A stretch of DNA of 64,000 bases from positions 1,736,001 through 1,800,000 of the forward strand of contig CM045762.1 of assembly GCA_025200525.1 (NCBI GenBank). Direction: 5' to 3'. This document shows, piece after piece, positions 25,022-36,374 of the stretch. Within the stretch, counting starts at the first letter, position 1. Every line of letters begins with the position of its first letter. Both the position numbers and the translations under genes were made by a program. The stretch is from Camellia lanceoleosa. Its lineage: Eukaryota > Streptophyta > Magnoliopsida > Ericales > Theaceae. Below the pieces are notes generated by a model. That model did no database searches, was not told the DNA's origin, and worked only from the letters and a program-made list of their open reading frames with translations.

Positions 25022-25560
25022 AATAGATGTGAATGTTCATCTCGGCATTATATGCTTATATTGTTAACTTAAATGATAGGTAGATGTGAATGTTAACAAC
25101 AACATAAAATGACAGATGAGAAGATTCACGTTGACAGATGTCAACATTAACATCATTTTATGTTGTTAGCTTAAATGATACACAGATGTGAATGTTAACA
25201 ACAACATAATATAACAGGTGTAAACATTCACATCTGCAATACATTACATGACTGTGTCACAAATTAATAGATGTAAACATTCACATCATTCACATAACTA
25301 ATCATTAACAGATGTGAACATTCATATCAGTAATATCACTCACATTAAAAGATGTGAACATTCATATCATTCACATCACTCAACATTAGCAGATGTGAAC
25401 ATTCACATCACTCACATTAAAAAATGTGAACATTCACATCACCATTAGCAGATGTGAACATTCACATCACTCACATTAAAAGATGTGAACATTCACATCA
25501 TTCACATCACTCACCATTAGCATATGTGAACATTCACATCATTCACATCAAACATTGATA
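25022..25560. repeat. Palindrome array 3
   Basis: About 11 palindrome copies lie in the intron just before the exon with the catalytic His. Many read gatgtgaacattcacatcac, separated by short cattarcag-like spacers. Loose copies at the start (ttaacaacaacataaaatga spacers) grade into near-identical ones at the end. Confidence 0.9.
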
Positions 25561-26519
25561 TAAATACTTGGTACATCATTGTATGCCCTTTGTCTGCAGA
25601 AAATCATACAAGAGTACCCCCCCACAAGAGGAATAAACTGATTAATGTACACATCAAGGAGTATCAAGGCCAGAGATTCTTAATCTTCCCAATACACGAC
25701 AACTTCCACTGGACAATTGTTGTGTACGACGTGAAAGAGAATGTATGGAGGCATTATAACTCACTGCGCCCAAGAGAAGGCATACATGACCCACATATTG
25801 ACAAAGCACAAATAGTGGTAAGTGGCTGACACATATAATACTTGTCATGATGTGTAATATTTGATCTTGGACGTATGCACTATGTTGGTTGGTGCCTAAT
25901 ATAAAATTTCATTGTTGGCAAATGGACTATATCGCGGCTTTGGTGCACAACATTGGACCATCATCACCATTATGGACCAACTTATCAAGCCAAAATACTT
26001 CACAAACAATCATATCAGTAGACATCTGTCCTCAGCAAGCATCAAATTCGTAAGCCTAAAATCGATTTGTACACATGTTCTACAACCATTACCCATCTAA
26101 ATTTCAAAATCTAACAAGAAGTTTGCATTTTCAGGGTGGATTGCGGGCCTGCAGTTTGTTACATCATGAGGGCGCCTGTATACCGTGAAGACATTGTTGC
26201 CAGCCTAGATCGCTTTGAATGGTGTCAACTAAGAGACTCATTAGTACATCTGTTTCTAAACCACAAAAACACAGTGCAATGTGAAAACCTATAGATGGGG
26301 GGTGTCCACCTATCACTGTTACCCAAATCTGTTATCCACATTTAAGACAATTTAGTGTCAATAGATTTTACATATTAGAGCAGACTAGCTTAATTGTAAA
26401 TCAAGTCTACATCACTGCTTGTACATATATTTTTTAGTCAATACATGTATATACATTTTCAGGCCTATTTTGCGTTGGTCATGCACATTGAGATTGTATT
26501 ATTTTTTTTTTTGACATAT

Positions 26520-26935
26520 GACATGATGTGAATGTTCACATCACAGAATGATCGTACACTTTCTTATGTTTTAAACCATCCTACTAGATGTGAATATTGC
26601 TTAAAGTGTTCATATAACACAATATGACAGGTGTGAGTATGATATTTCTTAACACAAGTCAATATTCACATCTAATAATTTGATGATGTGAATATTCACA
26701 TCATAACTTTTGATTATTTGAATGGCAACAATGATGTCATGAATATTCACATCTTATGAGTTGATGATGTGAATGGTTACATTGATGTAAACGTTCATGT
26801 CATCTACTTTGATGCTGTTAACAGTAACAACAATGTGAACATTCACACCACAGAAATGTTTGGAAGTTCAACAATGTGAACATTCACATAATGTGATTAT
26901 ATTACACAAGTATGAATGTTAACATTATGCATTCA
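26520..26935. repeat. Palindrome array 4 (between the two convergent genes)
   Basis: About five palindromes, more diverged than in the introns, lie between the 3' end of the protease gene (26,294) and the 3' end of the transposase gene (27,212). No open frame is seen here. Confidence 0.85.
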
Positions 26936-27829
26936 TCCAAAACACAACAACATAAATTTCAGATTGGTACCTTAAAAAATTAAAATTAAAACACAAATCA
27001 AATACTAATGCATTATTATGTTTGCCAACGCAACGTAATCTTATTGTAACACAATGTTTGCTAACACAACACAATCTTATTTCAAAAATGAATATAAGAA
27101 TCCAATGTAAAATACAATGTTAAAATAAAAAATGTACATCCTATATCGGCTCTGTGCATGATTTCCGATTATGGCTCCCCAACTTATTACATCTCCCGCA
27201 CCTTATTTGCTTTAGTTTCTCACCCTTTGATGGATCTGATTTTTTTTCGGCCTTCCAGGTGGTCTTTTCACAGTTGGCGGGTATATAGTGAAGTCCGTGG
27301 GATCCAAAGGCGGTTTCTCCACCGATGGTATAGGGAATATGGCACCTGAATAGGCTGCACGATATGTCTCTACATGAAAGTAATGTTCCACATAATCATT
27401 GAGATTGTAACGGCTCTTCTGAATGGCAATAACAGCATGGTCATATGAGAATCTATTGATTTGCCATTTGAAGCAAGAACATGTACGCCTCGTAACATCA
27501 ACTGTAACATATGGTATTGCATGAACTTCAAACACATCCTCATTGGCTTTGCTAACTTGCCAAGACCTGCTGTCATTGAACGAATCCATAAGCCTTGTTT
27601 CGAATGTAGGACAAATAAGCTCATTCCAATTGTTTGCTTGGTCACGCCGTGCAGACATTTGCCGCATCAATTGAGTACGAATTGTGTCCACCATTTGAGT
27701 GATAGGAAGATTACGTGCTTCTTTAATCCAGTTATTAAATGACTCTGCCACATTGGATGTCATCTCCCCATAACGCATGCCCCTGCACAATATCACAAAC
27801 ATGGTACAATACGGAATTTAATAGGTTTG

Positions 27830-28070
27830 AACATTCACTTTGACAGATGTGAACATTAACATCATTCACAGTGAACATTATATGCTTATTCTGTTGTCAA
27901 CTTAAATGATAGACAGATGTAAATATTAACAACAACAAAATATGACAGGTGTCAACATTCAGATCTGTAATACATTGCATAACTGTTTGACAAATTAACA
28001 GATGTGAACATTCAAATCATTCACATCAGTCATCATTAGCAGATGTGAACATTCACATCATTTACATTGA
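27830..28070. repeat. Palindrome array 5 (transposase intron 2)
   Basis: Three clear palindromes and several half copies lie between transposase exons 2 and 3. The phrase ttaaatgatagacagatgt also appears in array 3, so the arrays share spacer sequence as well as the palindrome. Confidence 0.85.
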
Positions 28071-28639
28071 ACATGAAACACAATTCGAAGATTGTTACCA
28101 TTCTAAACTGAAAATTCACATCGCTACCATTCTAAACTTGACAAATGAAACACCTTAGAAAACTATTATTACCTGAAGTATGAATTTGCCCAGTGCTCAG
28201 GTGCCAAGTCCTTGAAAAAATTATGAGCTCGTTGTTTACCCTCCTCTTTTAATTTTACAAGCTTTTCATGGAATCCTACCACAGTTGGCTCATAGGCACA
28301 GTCACCCAAACTACTTACTAGGTGATCTCTGAATCCATTATCAATTCTTTTCATCCGGTCTCTTAAATTGCTCTTCAAGTGTTGTAAGCAATAACTGTGA
28401 TGAGCCGATGGAAACACCTTTGGTATAGCTTCTAACAAACCAATATTACGATCCGAAATAAAAGTAATTTGGCGCTTACCACCAACAACCTTCCCAAGTT
28501 CATGCAAGAACCACGACCAATTGGTCGTGGTCTCCGAATCAACAATCGCAAATGCAACAGGAAACAAACCTACAACACAACACCAATACACAACTGTTCA
28601 CAATATTCCAAAGTGAATAAAAAGCAGTATAAACGAAAC

Positions 28640-28960
28640 AGGTATTGTGAATGTTCATATCTACATTGCCCTATTACTATTATTATTGTTGGATTCGGGT
28701 TCGTAAACATCAACGATGTGAACATTCACATTAACGACCATTAATAATTCATTGTTGATTGTTGAGTCATTGATAATGTGAACATTCATAGTACTGTTCA
28801 TTAATGGATCAATTGCATTCGTATACACTGATGTGAACATTTACATCAGTGTCTAATAATGTGAATGTTCACATTACTGTCATTAGCAGACACAGATGTG
28901 AACATTTACATCAGTGCATACTAATGTCAATGTTCACATTACTTATAATTTATCAATCAC
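28640..28960. repeat. Palindrome array 6 (transposase intron 1)
   Basis: About seven palindromes lie between transposase exons 1 and 2, with spacers (cattaatgg, actgatgtg, cagtgtctaataatg) like those of array 1. Confidence 0.85.
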
Positions 28961-30129
28961 TTATTTGTCTAGACTATGCTGCTCAGAGTGAATATTGACA
29001 TGAATAGACAGCTAAAAAAAATACTAACCATTGTTTCCGTCTTTATTTATTTTGCATAGTAGCTGACCTTTGTACTTTCCTTTGAGGAATGTTTCATCCA
29101 GGAATAATAAAGGCCGATAAGAATTGAACCCAGAAATACACGCAGCGAATGACACAAAGAAACGACAAAACTGTTGACTACTCGCATCATAGTCAATATT
29201 GACATAACTCCCCGGATTGTACCGCATCACAACATCCGAATACCACCGCAGCTGGTCAAACGATAATGAGTGATTTCCGTGAATACTAGCATTTCCTTTC
29301 TCCACACCCAACCATACGACATGGTAACTCACATCTAGCCCATAATCCCTCTTCAAAATAGTCACCACCTCACACGGTCGAGTCAATGACTTATCCCTCA
29401 CAATTTCAGATATGGTATTCGACACCAAATCCGAACTAACTCGCGGATTCTTCGATGTTCGGACATCCGTACCACAACTATGCACATCACTAAACCTCTT
29501 GATGTAGAAAAAACCGTTTGCTCATTGTGCTCTACAATGTATAGCCCACAAGCAGCCTCTCTCCTCACGCATCGCACACACAGCAGTAACTCTTGTTGTC
29601 TCGTTCTTGACATACGTAAACTGAAACCCACATTGGATGGCATACTTACATAAAACGTTACAAAATTCTTGTGCACCTCCAACAAACCGTTGTCCCACAT
29701 GCGTAATACCATTTGCCCAAGGGGCTGACAACAACACCTTCTCCTTATAGTGGCAAAATCTCCGTAGTGCATAAATTTCTTCCTTAACCCCCACACGCAG
29801 CGATCCTGAGTTACTTGACTAACCAATATCACTTTTCAACTCAACAACAACTTCTACATGTTGTAGCCCCATTGATTTAGCAAGCAGTAACATGTTCTGA
29901 AATTCTTCCTCATTGTCCAAATCACACCTGTTAATCCCAGGTAACCGACAAAACAATGAGATAGAACCAGTAGACAACTCCCCCCATTTTTCACACAAAC
30001 AGTCCACAAAACGCGAATAACACAATGCGCGAGCAGCATTTGTTACAGTGGTACTGCAACCATATGTACACACCAACATCATAAAGGTATCCATCTCCTG
30101 TAAAAACATAACAATACAACAATCAACAA

Positions 30130-30650
30130 TAATCCAAACCGATATGAAAATTCACATTGTGCAAAAATCAGATGAATACGTGTACAATTCAAGTGTTAAA
30201 TCCATAATTCACATTAATAAGATGTGAATATTCACATTGATACCTACACTCAAAATTATATCATCCACACAAAGCTTCATTAAGCAAATATTAAAGTAAA
30301 GTCACATAATTTTAACACGATGTAAACATTTATATTTACACATATACTCTGAATTATAAAGTAAAATGCAAACATCCACATTCTTCACGTAATCCTATAA
30401 TGATGTAAACATTCACATTGTTCCACATACTCTGAAATATAGAAGATCCACATTCATCACTAATCATATGACCTCCCATCCACAGGACCACGATGTAAAC
30501 ATTCACATTGATCCATATACTCTGAATTATATCACTCATACAGAGCCTCATTAAGCAAACATCAAAGTAAAATGCAAACATCCACATTCTTCACGTAATA
30601 CTAACATGATGTAAACATTCACATTGTTCTATATACTCTGAATTATATCA
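30130..30650. repeat. Palindrome array 7 (upstream of the transposase)
   Basis: Palindromes near 30,220, 30,320, 30,400, 30,490 and 30,608 alternate with a spacer containing atactctgaattatatcact, giving a loose repeat of about 100 bp. It lies between the transposase start and the right end of the element, where the promoter should be. The remaining DNA to 31,328 shows no open frame. Confidence 0.85.
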
Positions 30651-31929
30651 CTCACACAGAGCCTCATTATGGATACATCAAAGTAAAATGAATATTATAA
30701 CATTCTTCACATAATCTGAATGACCTCCCTTCCATAGGACCACATATGATGCATGTAATTGAAAAAACAGAGCATCCGACCCATATCAATAAAAAAAACA
30801 GAGCATTTGATCCATCCTACAAATCAAAACATAAAGTGAACATGTATTCATAACCAAAATGATACTAATCTTAATCATGCAATCCTACAATCGTCCAGAA
30901 ACTCGAAAACAACTGATTTGAACTAGTTATAGTCCAGAAAATGTGACAACTGAACACTTTCCTCTTCGTCGTCTTCACTTGAAAATCACAAAACCAGACT
31001 ACAACAGCAATAATGAAACCCTAGCACATCCAAGCCTTGGAACGAGCATGGAAAATAGAAACGTATCCCTCCGAATTAGAATGATGATGAAAAGCGTAAA
31101 ATAGAAACTGCCAAACTGAATCAACGAAGAAACATGCACGTAATATGTATTAACACTGTACAGATATATATATATGGGGGCAAAATAGTCTAGGTAAACA
31201 TATTAAATTAGAAAAATGGACCTTATGGAATAAAAAGAAAAGTTTATGGGACTAATCAGGTTATAATATTCCTTTGTGGACCTAATGGGTTATAATAACT
31301 CTAAAATGGATTTATCAATAAAAATCCCAACAAAAAAAATCTAAAAAAATATGACTTTATTAGATCTTTTCAAACAAAACATAAGTCCGGTTCTAAAATA
31401 TCTTACCAATTCACGTATATTTTTTATGTCCAACTTCTATATTTGCAAGGTTCTTTGAGGTGTACTAATAAGTATCTTTTTTGGGTCACATTACCTTTTT
31501 AATTTTCTGTATGTCTTTCGTAAAAAGTCAAAAAATGCAATTATCTGTTGTCCATCTTGGAGTGCATCGTGCAACCTAACATCTTTCTCAAACTCATCTC
31601 AGAGATTACAAAAAATATATCGTTATTTTTAAATTATATTTATCGTTTATTTTTTTAAAATAAATATACTGTTATCTAATCATCTTGATTTGTATATGAA
31701 TATTTTATTCAATAAATCCTAAAAAAAATAAACAGCTTAGATTATCAAAATCAATCCCAAAATAAATTTACCTAGTCTAAATTCTCTCTCAAGTTGACAT
31801 GACAATTTTAAAAAGTCAAACCATTTTATTATGGAGATTTTTTTTTTTTAAAGTCTCTGGTATTAAGATTTTATAGTATAAAGGGCACTTAATATTTTCA
31901 TAATATCTAAGGTTCCTCAACATTGATCT

Positions 31930-32740
31930 AGAGAAAATTTGATCCAGATAATTTCTTTGGACAAATCACAAAGAAAATTCCAAATTTCTCTGGACATATC
32001 ACAAAGAAAATTTCAAATTTCTCTAAACACATCGCAGAGAAAATCTCACCAGAGAATTTCTCTAGATTCAACCCAGAGAAATTTCCCTCTGTACCCCAGA
32101 GAAATTTACTCAACCACAGAGAAAATCCCCTATAACCAAAGAAATTCACTTGTGTTGTCTGCAGTTTGATAGCTTCAGTGATTTGGATGTATATTTATAG
32201 AGAAAACCTCACCAGGGAATTTCTTTGGATTCAACTTAAAGAAATTTCTCTCTCCACCCCAGAAAAATTTACTCAACCCCAGAGAAAATCCCCTAAAACT
32301 AGAGAAATTTACTTGCGTTGTCTGCAGTTTGATGGCTTCAGTGACTTGATCCAACATTATTCTTATACTACAAAAAGAGACTTGATCCAATAACCATATT
32401 TATGTCTATATTCATAATGAATTCAACATATAAAGCAATCTTTGGAATTTTTTTGGGTTCAAGACCTTGAACATTCAAATTTCTGTGGACTAACATTCAA
32501 ATTTCTTTGGACTAACATTAAATTTCTCTGGATCTCTGGGCTAACATCAAAAACCCTTGAACATTTTTCAAATTTCTCTGGACTAACATTCAAATTTCTA
32601 TAGATCTCTAGATTAACATCAAAAACCCTTGAACCTTTCACAAATTTCGCTAGACTAATATCAAATTTCTCTGGACTAATATCAAATTTCTCTAGATCAA
32701 CATTCAAGTCCCTCTATCTATCCAGATAAAATTGAATACC
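31930..32740. repeat. Dispersed AAATTTCTCTGG-type motif cluster
   Basis: Dozens of short words like AATTTCTCTGG or their complement CCAGAGAAATT occur here at irregular spacing, alternating strands. A block of about 100 bp (about 32,045-32,170) recurs at about 32,205-32,335. The motif also clusters at 33,510-33,750, 50,795-50,990, 52,030-52,230 and 53,278-53,400, always inside members of this TIR family. Confidence 0.85.
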
Positions 32741-33839
32741 ACAAAAAAAATTAAACAAGCCAGAGAAAATTAAGTGGATGAGAAATCTATTTAGAAATAG
32801 AATGGTTACTTTAATCAAGAGTTGAGTCATGTATTCACAAAAATCTATGACCGTAGAGGCTAGAAATCCATATTCTTATGTCACTGCAGGAATTGCAAGG
32901 ATCCTTGCACCAGCCTGTTTATAAAATTCAATTGCAATGTTACAGCATGCATGTGACACTCACTCATGGAATAAGAACAAGGGTTCAGCTAAAATTATAA
33001 ATGAGGAGCTTTTCATTTATATGATACGATATTGTCAAACAAGGGCCACCAAAAAAATTCAAATGCTTAGCAGAAATTAACTAATTCCTCTAAAATATTT
33101 CCTAGTTTTTTCCTTTTTGCACCAAATTCTTGGCAAGAGGCCAACTCTTAAACATTTCAATTTATTCTATATTTTAGTGAGAGCCTCGTGCACTAACTCA
33201 CTTTTTTTTTTCTTTTTTAATTTAACTTTAGGATTGTGAATATTGCAACCAGAAATCTACCTTGTTTTGAGGGTTTCTAATGTGAATGAGTAGACCATGT
33301 AAAGACAATATATATATATATATAAGGCATTGTTATTTAAGACCAAAAATTAGACCCAATTTTTAAGCCAATAATGTGACAATCAATTACGATATTATAA
33401 ATAACACTCTCTCCTATCTTCTCTACTCATTAACCAATCATATCGCTTACACATTGAGTCTAGAAAATGGGTTTAGAAAGTGTGTTTGTATATCATTATA
33501 AATAATACAGAGATTTTCTCTGGACCTCCCAGAGATTTTCTCTCTAATTTCTCTGGGCTTCCCAGAGAATTTCTCTATGTTTTTGACTAATTTTCTCTAG
33601 TTTGCTCATAATTTTTCACTGTGTGTTTTTATCAAGCCAGAGAAAATTGAACAACCACCGTTTTCATTTTGACCAATTTTCTCTGGGCTGTAAGACATTC
33701 AGACAACAACCCAGAGAAAATTGAACATCAAACTTACCAACAGAGAAACACCTCAAAAGCATCAGCTAACAACCAAAGCATATCAGAACTAAATACTACC
33801 AATGGAACTTCTAAGACAAGAGGCAAAGAAGCACGACTA

Positions 33840-34568
33840 TACAATATTATTGCAATTGGTATTCAGGATCGCACTATAACTGTTTGGACAACTGCAAGTC
33901 CTCGTCCCCTCTTTGTGACCAAGCGTTGCTTTACTCAAAGTGTCGTGGATTTATCCTAGTTAGTTAGCTATTCAATTGTCAAAATAGCTCTTCATAGAAA
34001 TTATGTAACTTGATGATATTGGTTAGTATATTTTTAAATCTAAATTCTCTTTTGCCTGCTGATAAATTCAGCTTATTTATTTATTATTCTTTGGAACAGG
34101 AGTCCTGATGGGTACTCACTATTTGCATGCTCCTTAGATAGGACAGTGGCTACTTTCCACTTTGAGGAGAAAGAACTTGGTCAGAGGCTAATTGATACTG
34201 AATTGGATGAGTTGAAGAGAAATCGTTATGGTGATGTCAGAAGGGGGCGACAGGCAAATTTAATAGAAAGCCCAACATAGTTGCTGCTTGAAGTAGCTTC
34301 GGCAAAACAAACCACAAACAATAAAGTGACTGTAGATGTCCCACAAAACCAGATGTCCAAAAAATATTTTACTCATTTGGAAGTTGACACGAAGGCTTCT
34401 GAATCGCAAGTTGACGATGGTAAGAAGAGTGAGGGACCTAGTGTTGATGCGTTAAATAAAGAGTAAGCTACTGCTCGGATATCTAGTCTTGTGAAGCAAA
34501 GAGAATATAGATGCCCTAATGGAATAAAGAGAATAATCCCTGAGGCAGTTGGAGTGCCTGGTCAGTAG
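33840..34568 (+). pseudogene. HIRA: Captured fragment of the histone chaperone gene HIRA
   Basis: Exon-like pieces are 33840-33958 and 34100 to about 34568, with an intron between (GTTAGT ... GGAACAG). The first gives [17 protein letters not shown] and FTQSVVDLS, the second [37 protein letters not shown] and KRIIPEAVGVP. These match the end of the WD40 domain and the start of the linker of plant HIRA, which deposits histone H3.3. The Trp codon spanning the splice is TAG, a Gln codon at about 34,278 is TAG, and a further stop follows Leu-Asn-Lys-Glu. It is a short internal piece, so no function is expected. Confidence 0.85.
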
Positions 34569-34665
34569 TAAAATATATCTGGTGATATTCAGTCGCAAGC
34601 ACTTGACTTTCCTGTGAAGTCATCGGGTTTCAATTTTTAAGGCAGGTTTCTGAAAGAGAAGATGA

Positions 34666-34670
<5 letters not shown>

Positions 34671-34704
<34 letters not shown>
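34671..34704. repeat. GA microsatellite
   Basis: An uninterrupted (GA)n tract lies near the right end of the HIRA-carrying element, followed by a GC-richer stretch (gtggccggcggtgacggcag) unlike its surroundings. Confidence 0.95.
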
Positions 34705-34710
<6 letters not shown>

Positions 34711-35587
34711 GATCGGCAACATGAGAGTGAGAGAAGCACGACAACAAGAAGTGGTGGCCGGCGGTGACGGCAGATCGGGCAACGACGGCAGATGAAGAGA
34801 CAAAGATGAGGTTTGATACGAGAGAATCAAATTTCTGTATGATATATAGGTGTAGGGGTTGAGGAACCTTAGATATCATAAAATAATATTGTGGACTTTT
34901 TCCATTACGAAAAGTAGAAGAGAGATCTTAGACTAATTTTCCCTTTTTATTATAGAGTTACACAAATTCAAAGTACTAAAATAATAAATGCATCTCTCTT
35001 AATAAGTAATTAAAATTAAAAATTTATCAAAATCAAAACATAATGCAACAATAATTTTACTAACACATAATACGAAACACAAAAATGTTCATCGAAAGAA
35101 TGCTACTATAAGAGTTGGTTTGATTTCAATTTTCTGAATTCAATTTTTTTAAAATTGAGTTTTTTATTTTTCATTTTTTTTTTCATTTTTAGTGAATATT
35201 TTTAAAATTTTAAGCAATTTTTTTTACTTTTGTAGATGCACCTTACTTAGATATATCTAAATAGTAAAATATTTGTAAAAAAATATTTTAAAATTTTAAT
35301 AAATACACAAAAAAAAAAAACTAAATTTTTGTATTTTTTAGTATTTAGTATATTTTTCAAAGATTTTTTTCACAAATATTATACTTTTTAAGTGTTTATG
35401 TTAGATATGTCTAAAAATAAAATTTTAAAAAATTGCTTAAAATATTTAAAAATTCATTAAAAACATTAAAATACAAAAAATAAAAAAAATGATTTTTTTG
35501 AAAACTAGAATCAAACAAACTTTCAAATTTTTTTTTAAAAACTTATTTGTTGAAAAAAGGCACATCTAGAACTATTCGATGCTTAAT

Positions 35588-35588
35588 T

Positions 35589-35632
<44 letters not shown>
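35588..35632. repeat. Compound TC/AC microsatellite
   Basis: A (TC)n tract runs directly into (AC)n. It lies in AT-rich DNA between the HIRA-carrying element and the small membrane protein gene; 34,954-35,700 otherwise shows no gene. Confidence 0.95.
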
Positions 35633-35633
<1 letters not shown>

Positions 35634-35979
35634 AATATTAATAAAAAATAATAATACTACAAATTCATAAGTTTTATCTAAAATTTTATTTTAAAAAATC
35701 AATGGGTGATTGCGATTCTTTCTTAGCAAGAACCCACAAAACACCAACTAAATCTCAAAGATACATTCTTCCTTTTCCTAGTGGATTTCTGAACAACAAT
35801 TCTGGGTAAGTAGACATTTTGTTATTTCTTTGTATGAACTCCAATATGCTGTAGTAATTCAAAGATTTTATGTGAAATATTTTTATTTTGTCATCTTATC
35901 AAGAAATTAACTTGATATATATTTTACTCGATTTGCCAGGCGAAACTAACTCTAGCACTTTGAAACCAATCACTACTTA

Positions 35980-36374
35980 GACCTCATTTGAAAACAGACT
36001 AATTTAGAGATTGTTTGAAATATTCTAAATAAGTGCACTTTTTGACTTTTTATGAAATATGAGTTGGGTTTGAAGTGATGTGGTAGAGAAACTATGTAAC
36101 TTAAATAAGATGATGTGACTTAAATAGAATAGTGACTTTTTGACTTTTTCAAAAGATGCCAAACTTAGCCTTAGTAACTTTTTGACTATTTAGCTAAAAT
36201 ATAAGCTAAAAAAATTAAGTATATTTGTGATGACTTTTTAACTTTTTACAAAAAAATGTATAAAAAGTAAAAAGAAAAGAGAATCTTTGACTTTTTGATA
36301 TGAGTTTTTGACTTTTTGACTTTTTTAACATTTTGACTTTTTAACTAAACCAATCGCTTCCCAAACGAGGCCTC
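35980..36374. mobile_element. Probable MITE
   Basis: The ends are an imperfect inverted pair: gacctcatttgaaaacagac on the left and, reverse-complemented, gaggcctcgtttgggaagcg on the right. The interior repeats tgactttttgac words. Size and end type fit a non-autonomous hAT- or Harbinger-like MITE. I could not fix the target duplication. Confidence 0.5.

Larger units (their letters stand above)
20953..26294 (+). pseudogene. Ulp1-like (C48) cysteine protease gene of the MULE
   Basis: A possible first exon starts at ATG 20,953 (MRKK, then GTAAGC). The next runs from about 21,850 to 22,614 and encodes the conserved N-terminal region (YDDVIVCIVQTFKPSSGRFYIG...DVSLIFGVDCG). Further exons: from 23,430 (HWLCEHT), from 23,649, from about 24,692, from about 24,893 (VIDAYGEILFELQ), about 25,600-25,820 and 26,135-26,294. 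Catalytic residues survive: His in FHWTIVVYD, Gln in DICPQQASNS (about 26,020) and Cys in VDCGPAVCYIM (about 26,145). In-frame stops occur at 22,522 (TAG for Trp), near 23,498 and at 23,961, with a frameshift near 21,955. The family removes SUMO-like modifiers or is TE-adapted. Exon borders in the middle are approximate. Confidence 0.8.
27212..30094 (-). pseudogene. MuDR-type MULE transposase
   Basis: Exons 29029-30094, 28173-28569 and 27212-27782 join in phase to 678 codons including the stop. Order: N-terminal PB1-like region; MuDR DNA-binding block (VGQRFVGGAQEFCNVL...CAMREERGCLWAIHC); transposase core with first Asp in LLFLDETFLKGKYKGQLL and second in FISDRNIGLLEAIPKVF, then SYCLQHLK; SWIM zinc finger CSCFKWQINRFSYDHAV; and an AT-hook-like RPPGRPKK tail. 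The SWIM finger has Tyr where the third Cys is expected. In-frame stops occur at about 29,819 (TAG) and 29,522 (TGA). The start is taken at ATG 30,094; an in-frame ATG at 30,109 lies within a likely splice acceptor (TTTTTACAG). The palindromic arrays lie in both introns and upstream. Dead copy, otherwise full length. Confidence 0.88.
20539..31328. mobile_element. 10.8 kb Mutator-like element with transposase and Ulp1-like protease (Kaonashi-type)
   Basis: The flanks carry an identical 10-bp direct repeat, AACAAAAAAA, at 20,529-20,538 and 31,329-31,338. Inside it, degenerate inverted ends begin GGCTCTTTTTTGAAAAATC (left) and, reverse-complemented, GGGATTTTTATTGATAAATC (right). Both reach a shared CCATTAGGTCCA word. 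The plus strand carries a Ulp1-like protease gene (about 20,953-26,294) and the minus strand a MuDR-type transposase (27,212-30,094), so the genes converge. MULEs that carry Ulp1-like genes are known in plants (Kaonashi/KI-MULEs). Both genes have stops, so the copy is dead. Introns and intergenic DNA are filled with a short palindrome, annotated separately. Confidence 0.85.
31833..34944. mobile_element. 3.1 kb Pack-MULE-like element carrying a HIRA fragment
   Basis: A perfect 9-bp direct repeat, TTTTATTAT, flanks the element at 31,824-31,832 and 34,945-34,953. That length is the hallmark of Mutator-like insertion. The two ends are inverted repeats of roughly 95 bp, diverged but sharing ATRATATCTAAGGTTCCTCAAC. 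No transposase is present, so it is non-autonomous. Between the ends are tandem-like AAATTTCTCTGG motifs and a piece of a host gene for HIRA that still has an intron, so it was captured at the DNA level. Related ends occur at 50.3, 52.3 and 53.2-53.5 kb. Confidence 0.85.

Noticed and set aside
21072..30650. The palindrome as a true heat-shock element
   Set aside because: Only two GAA/TTC units in a row are present in most copies; a good site needs three. Kept as a test, not claimed.
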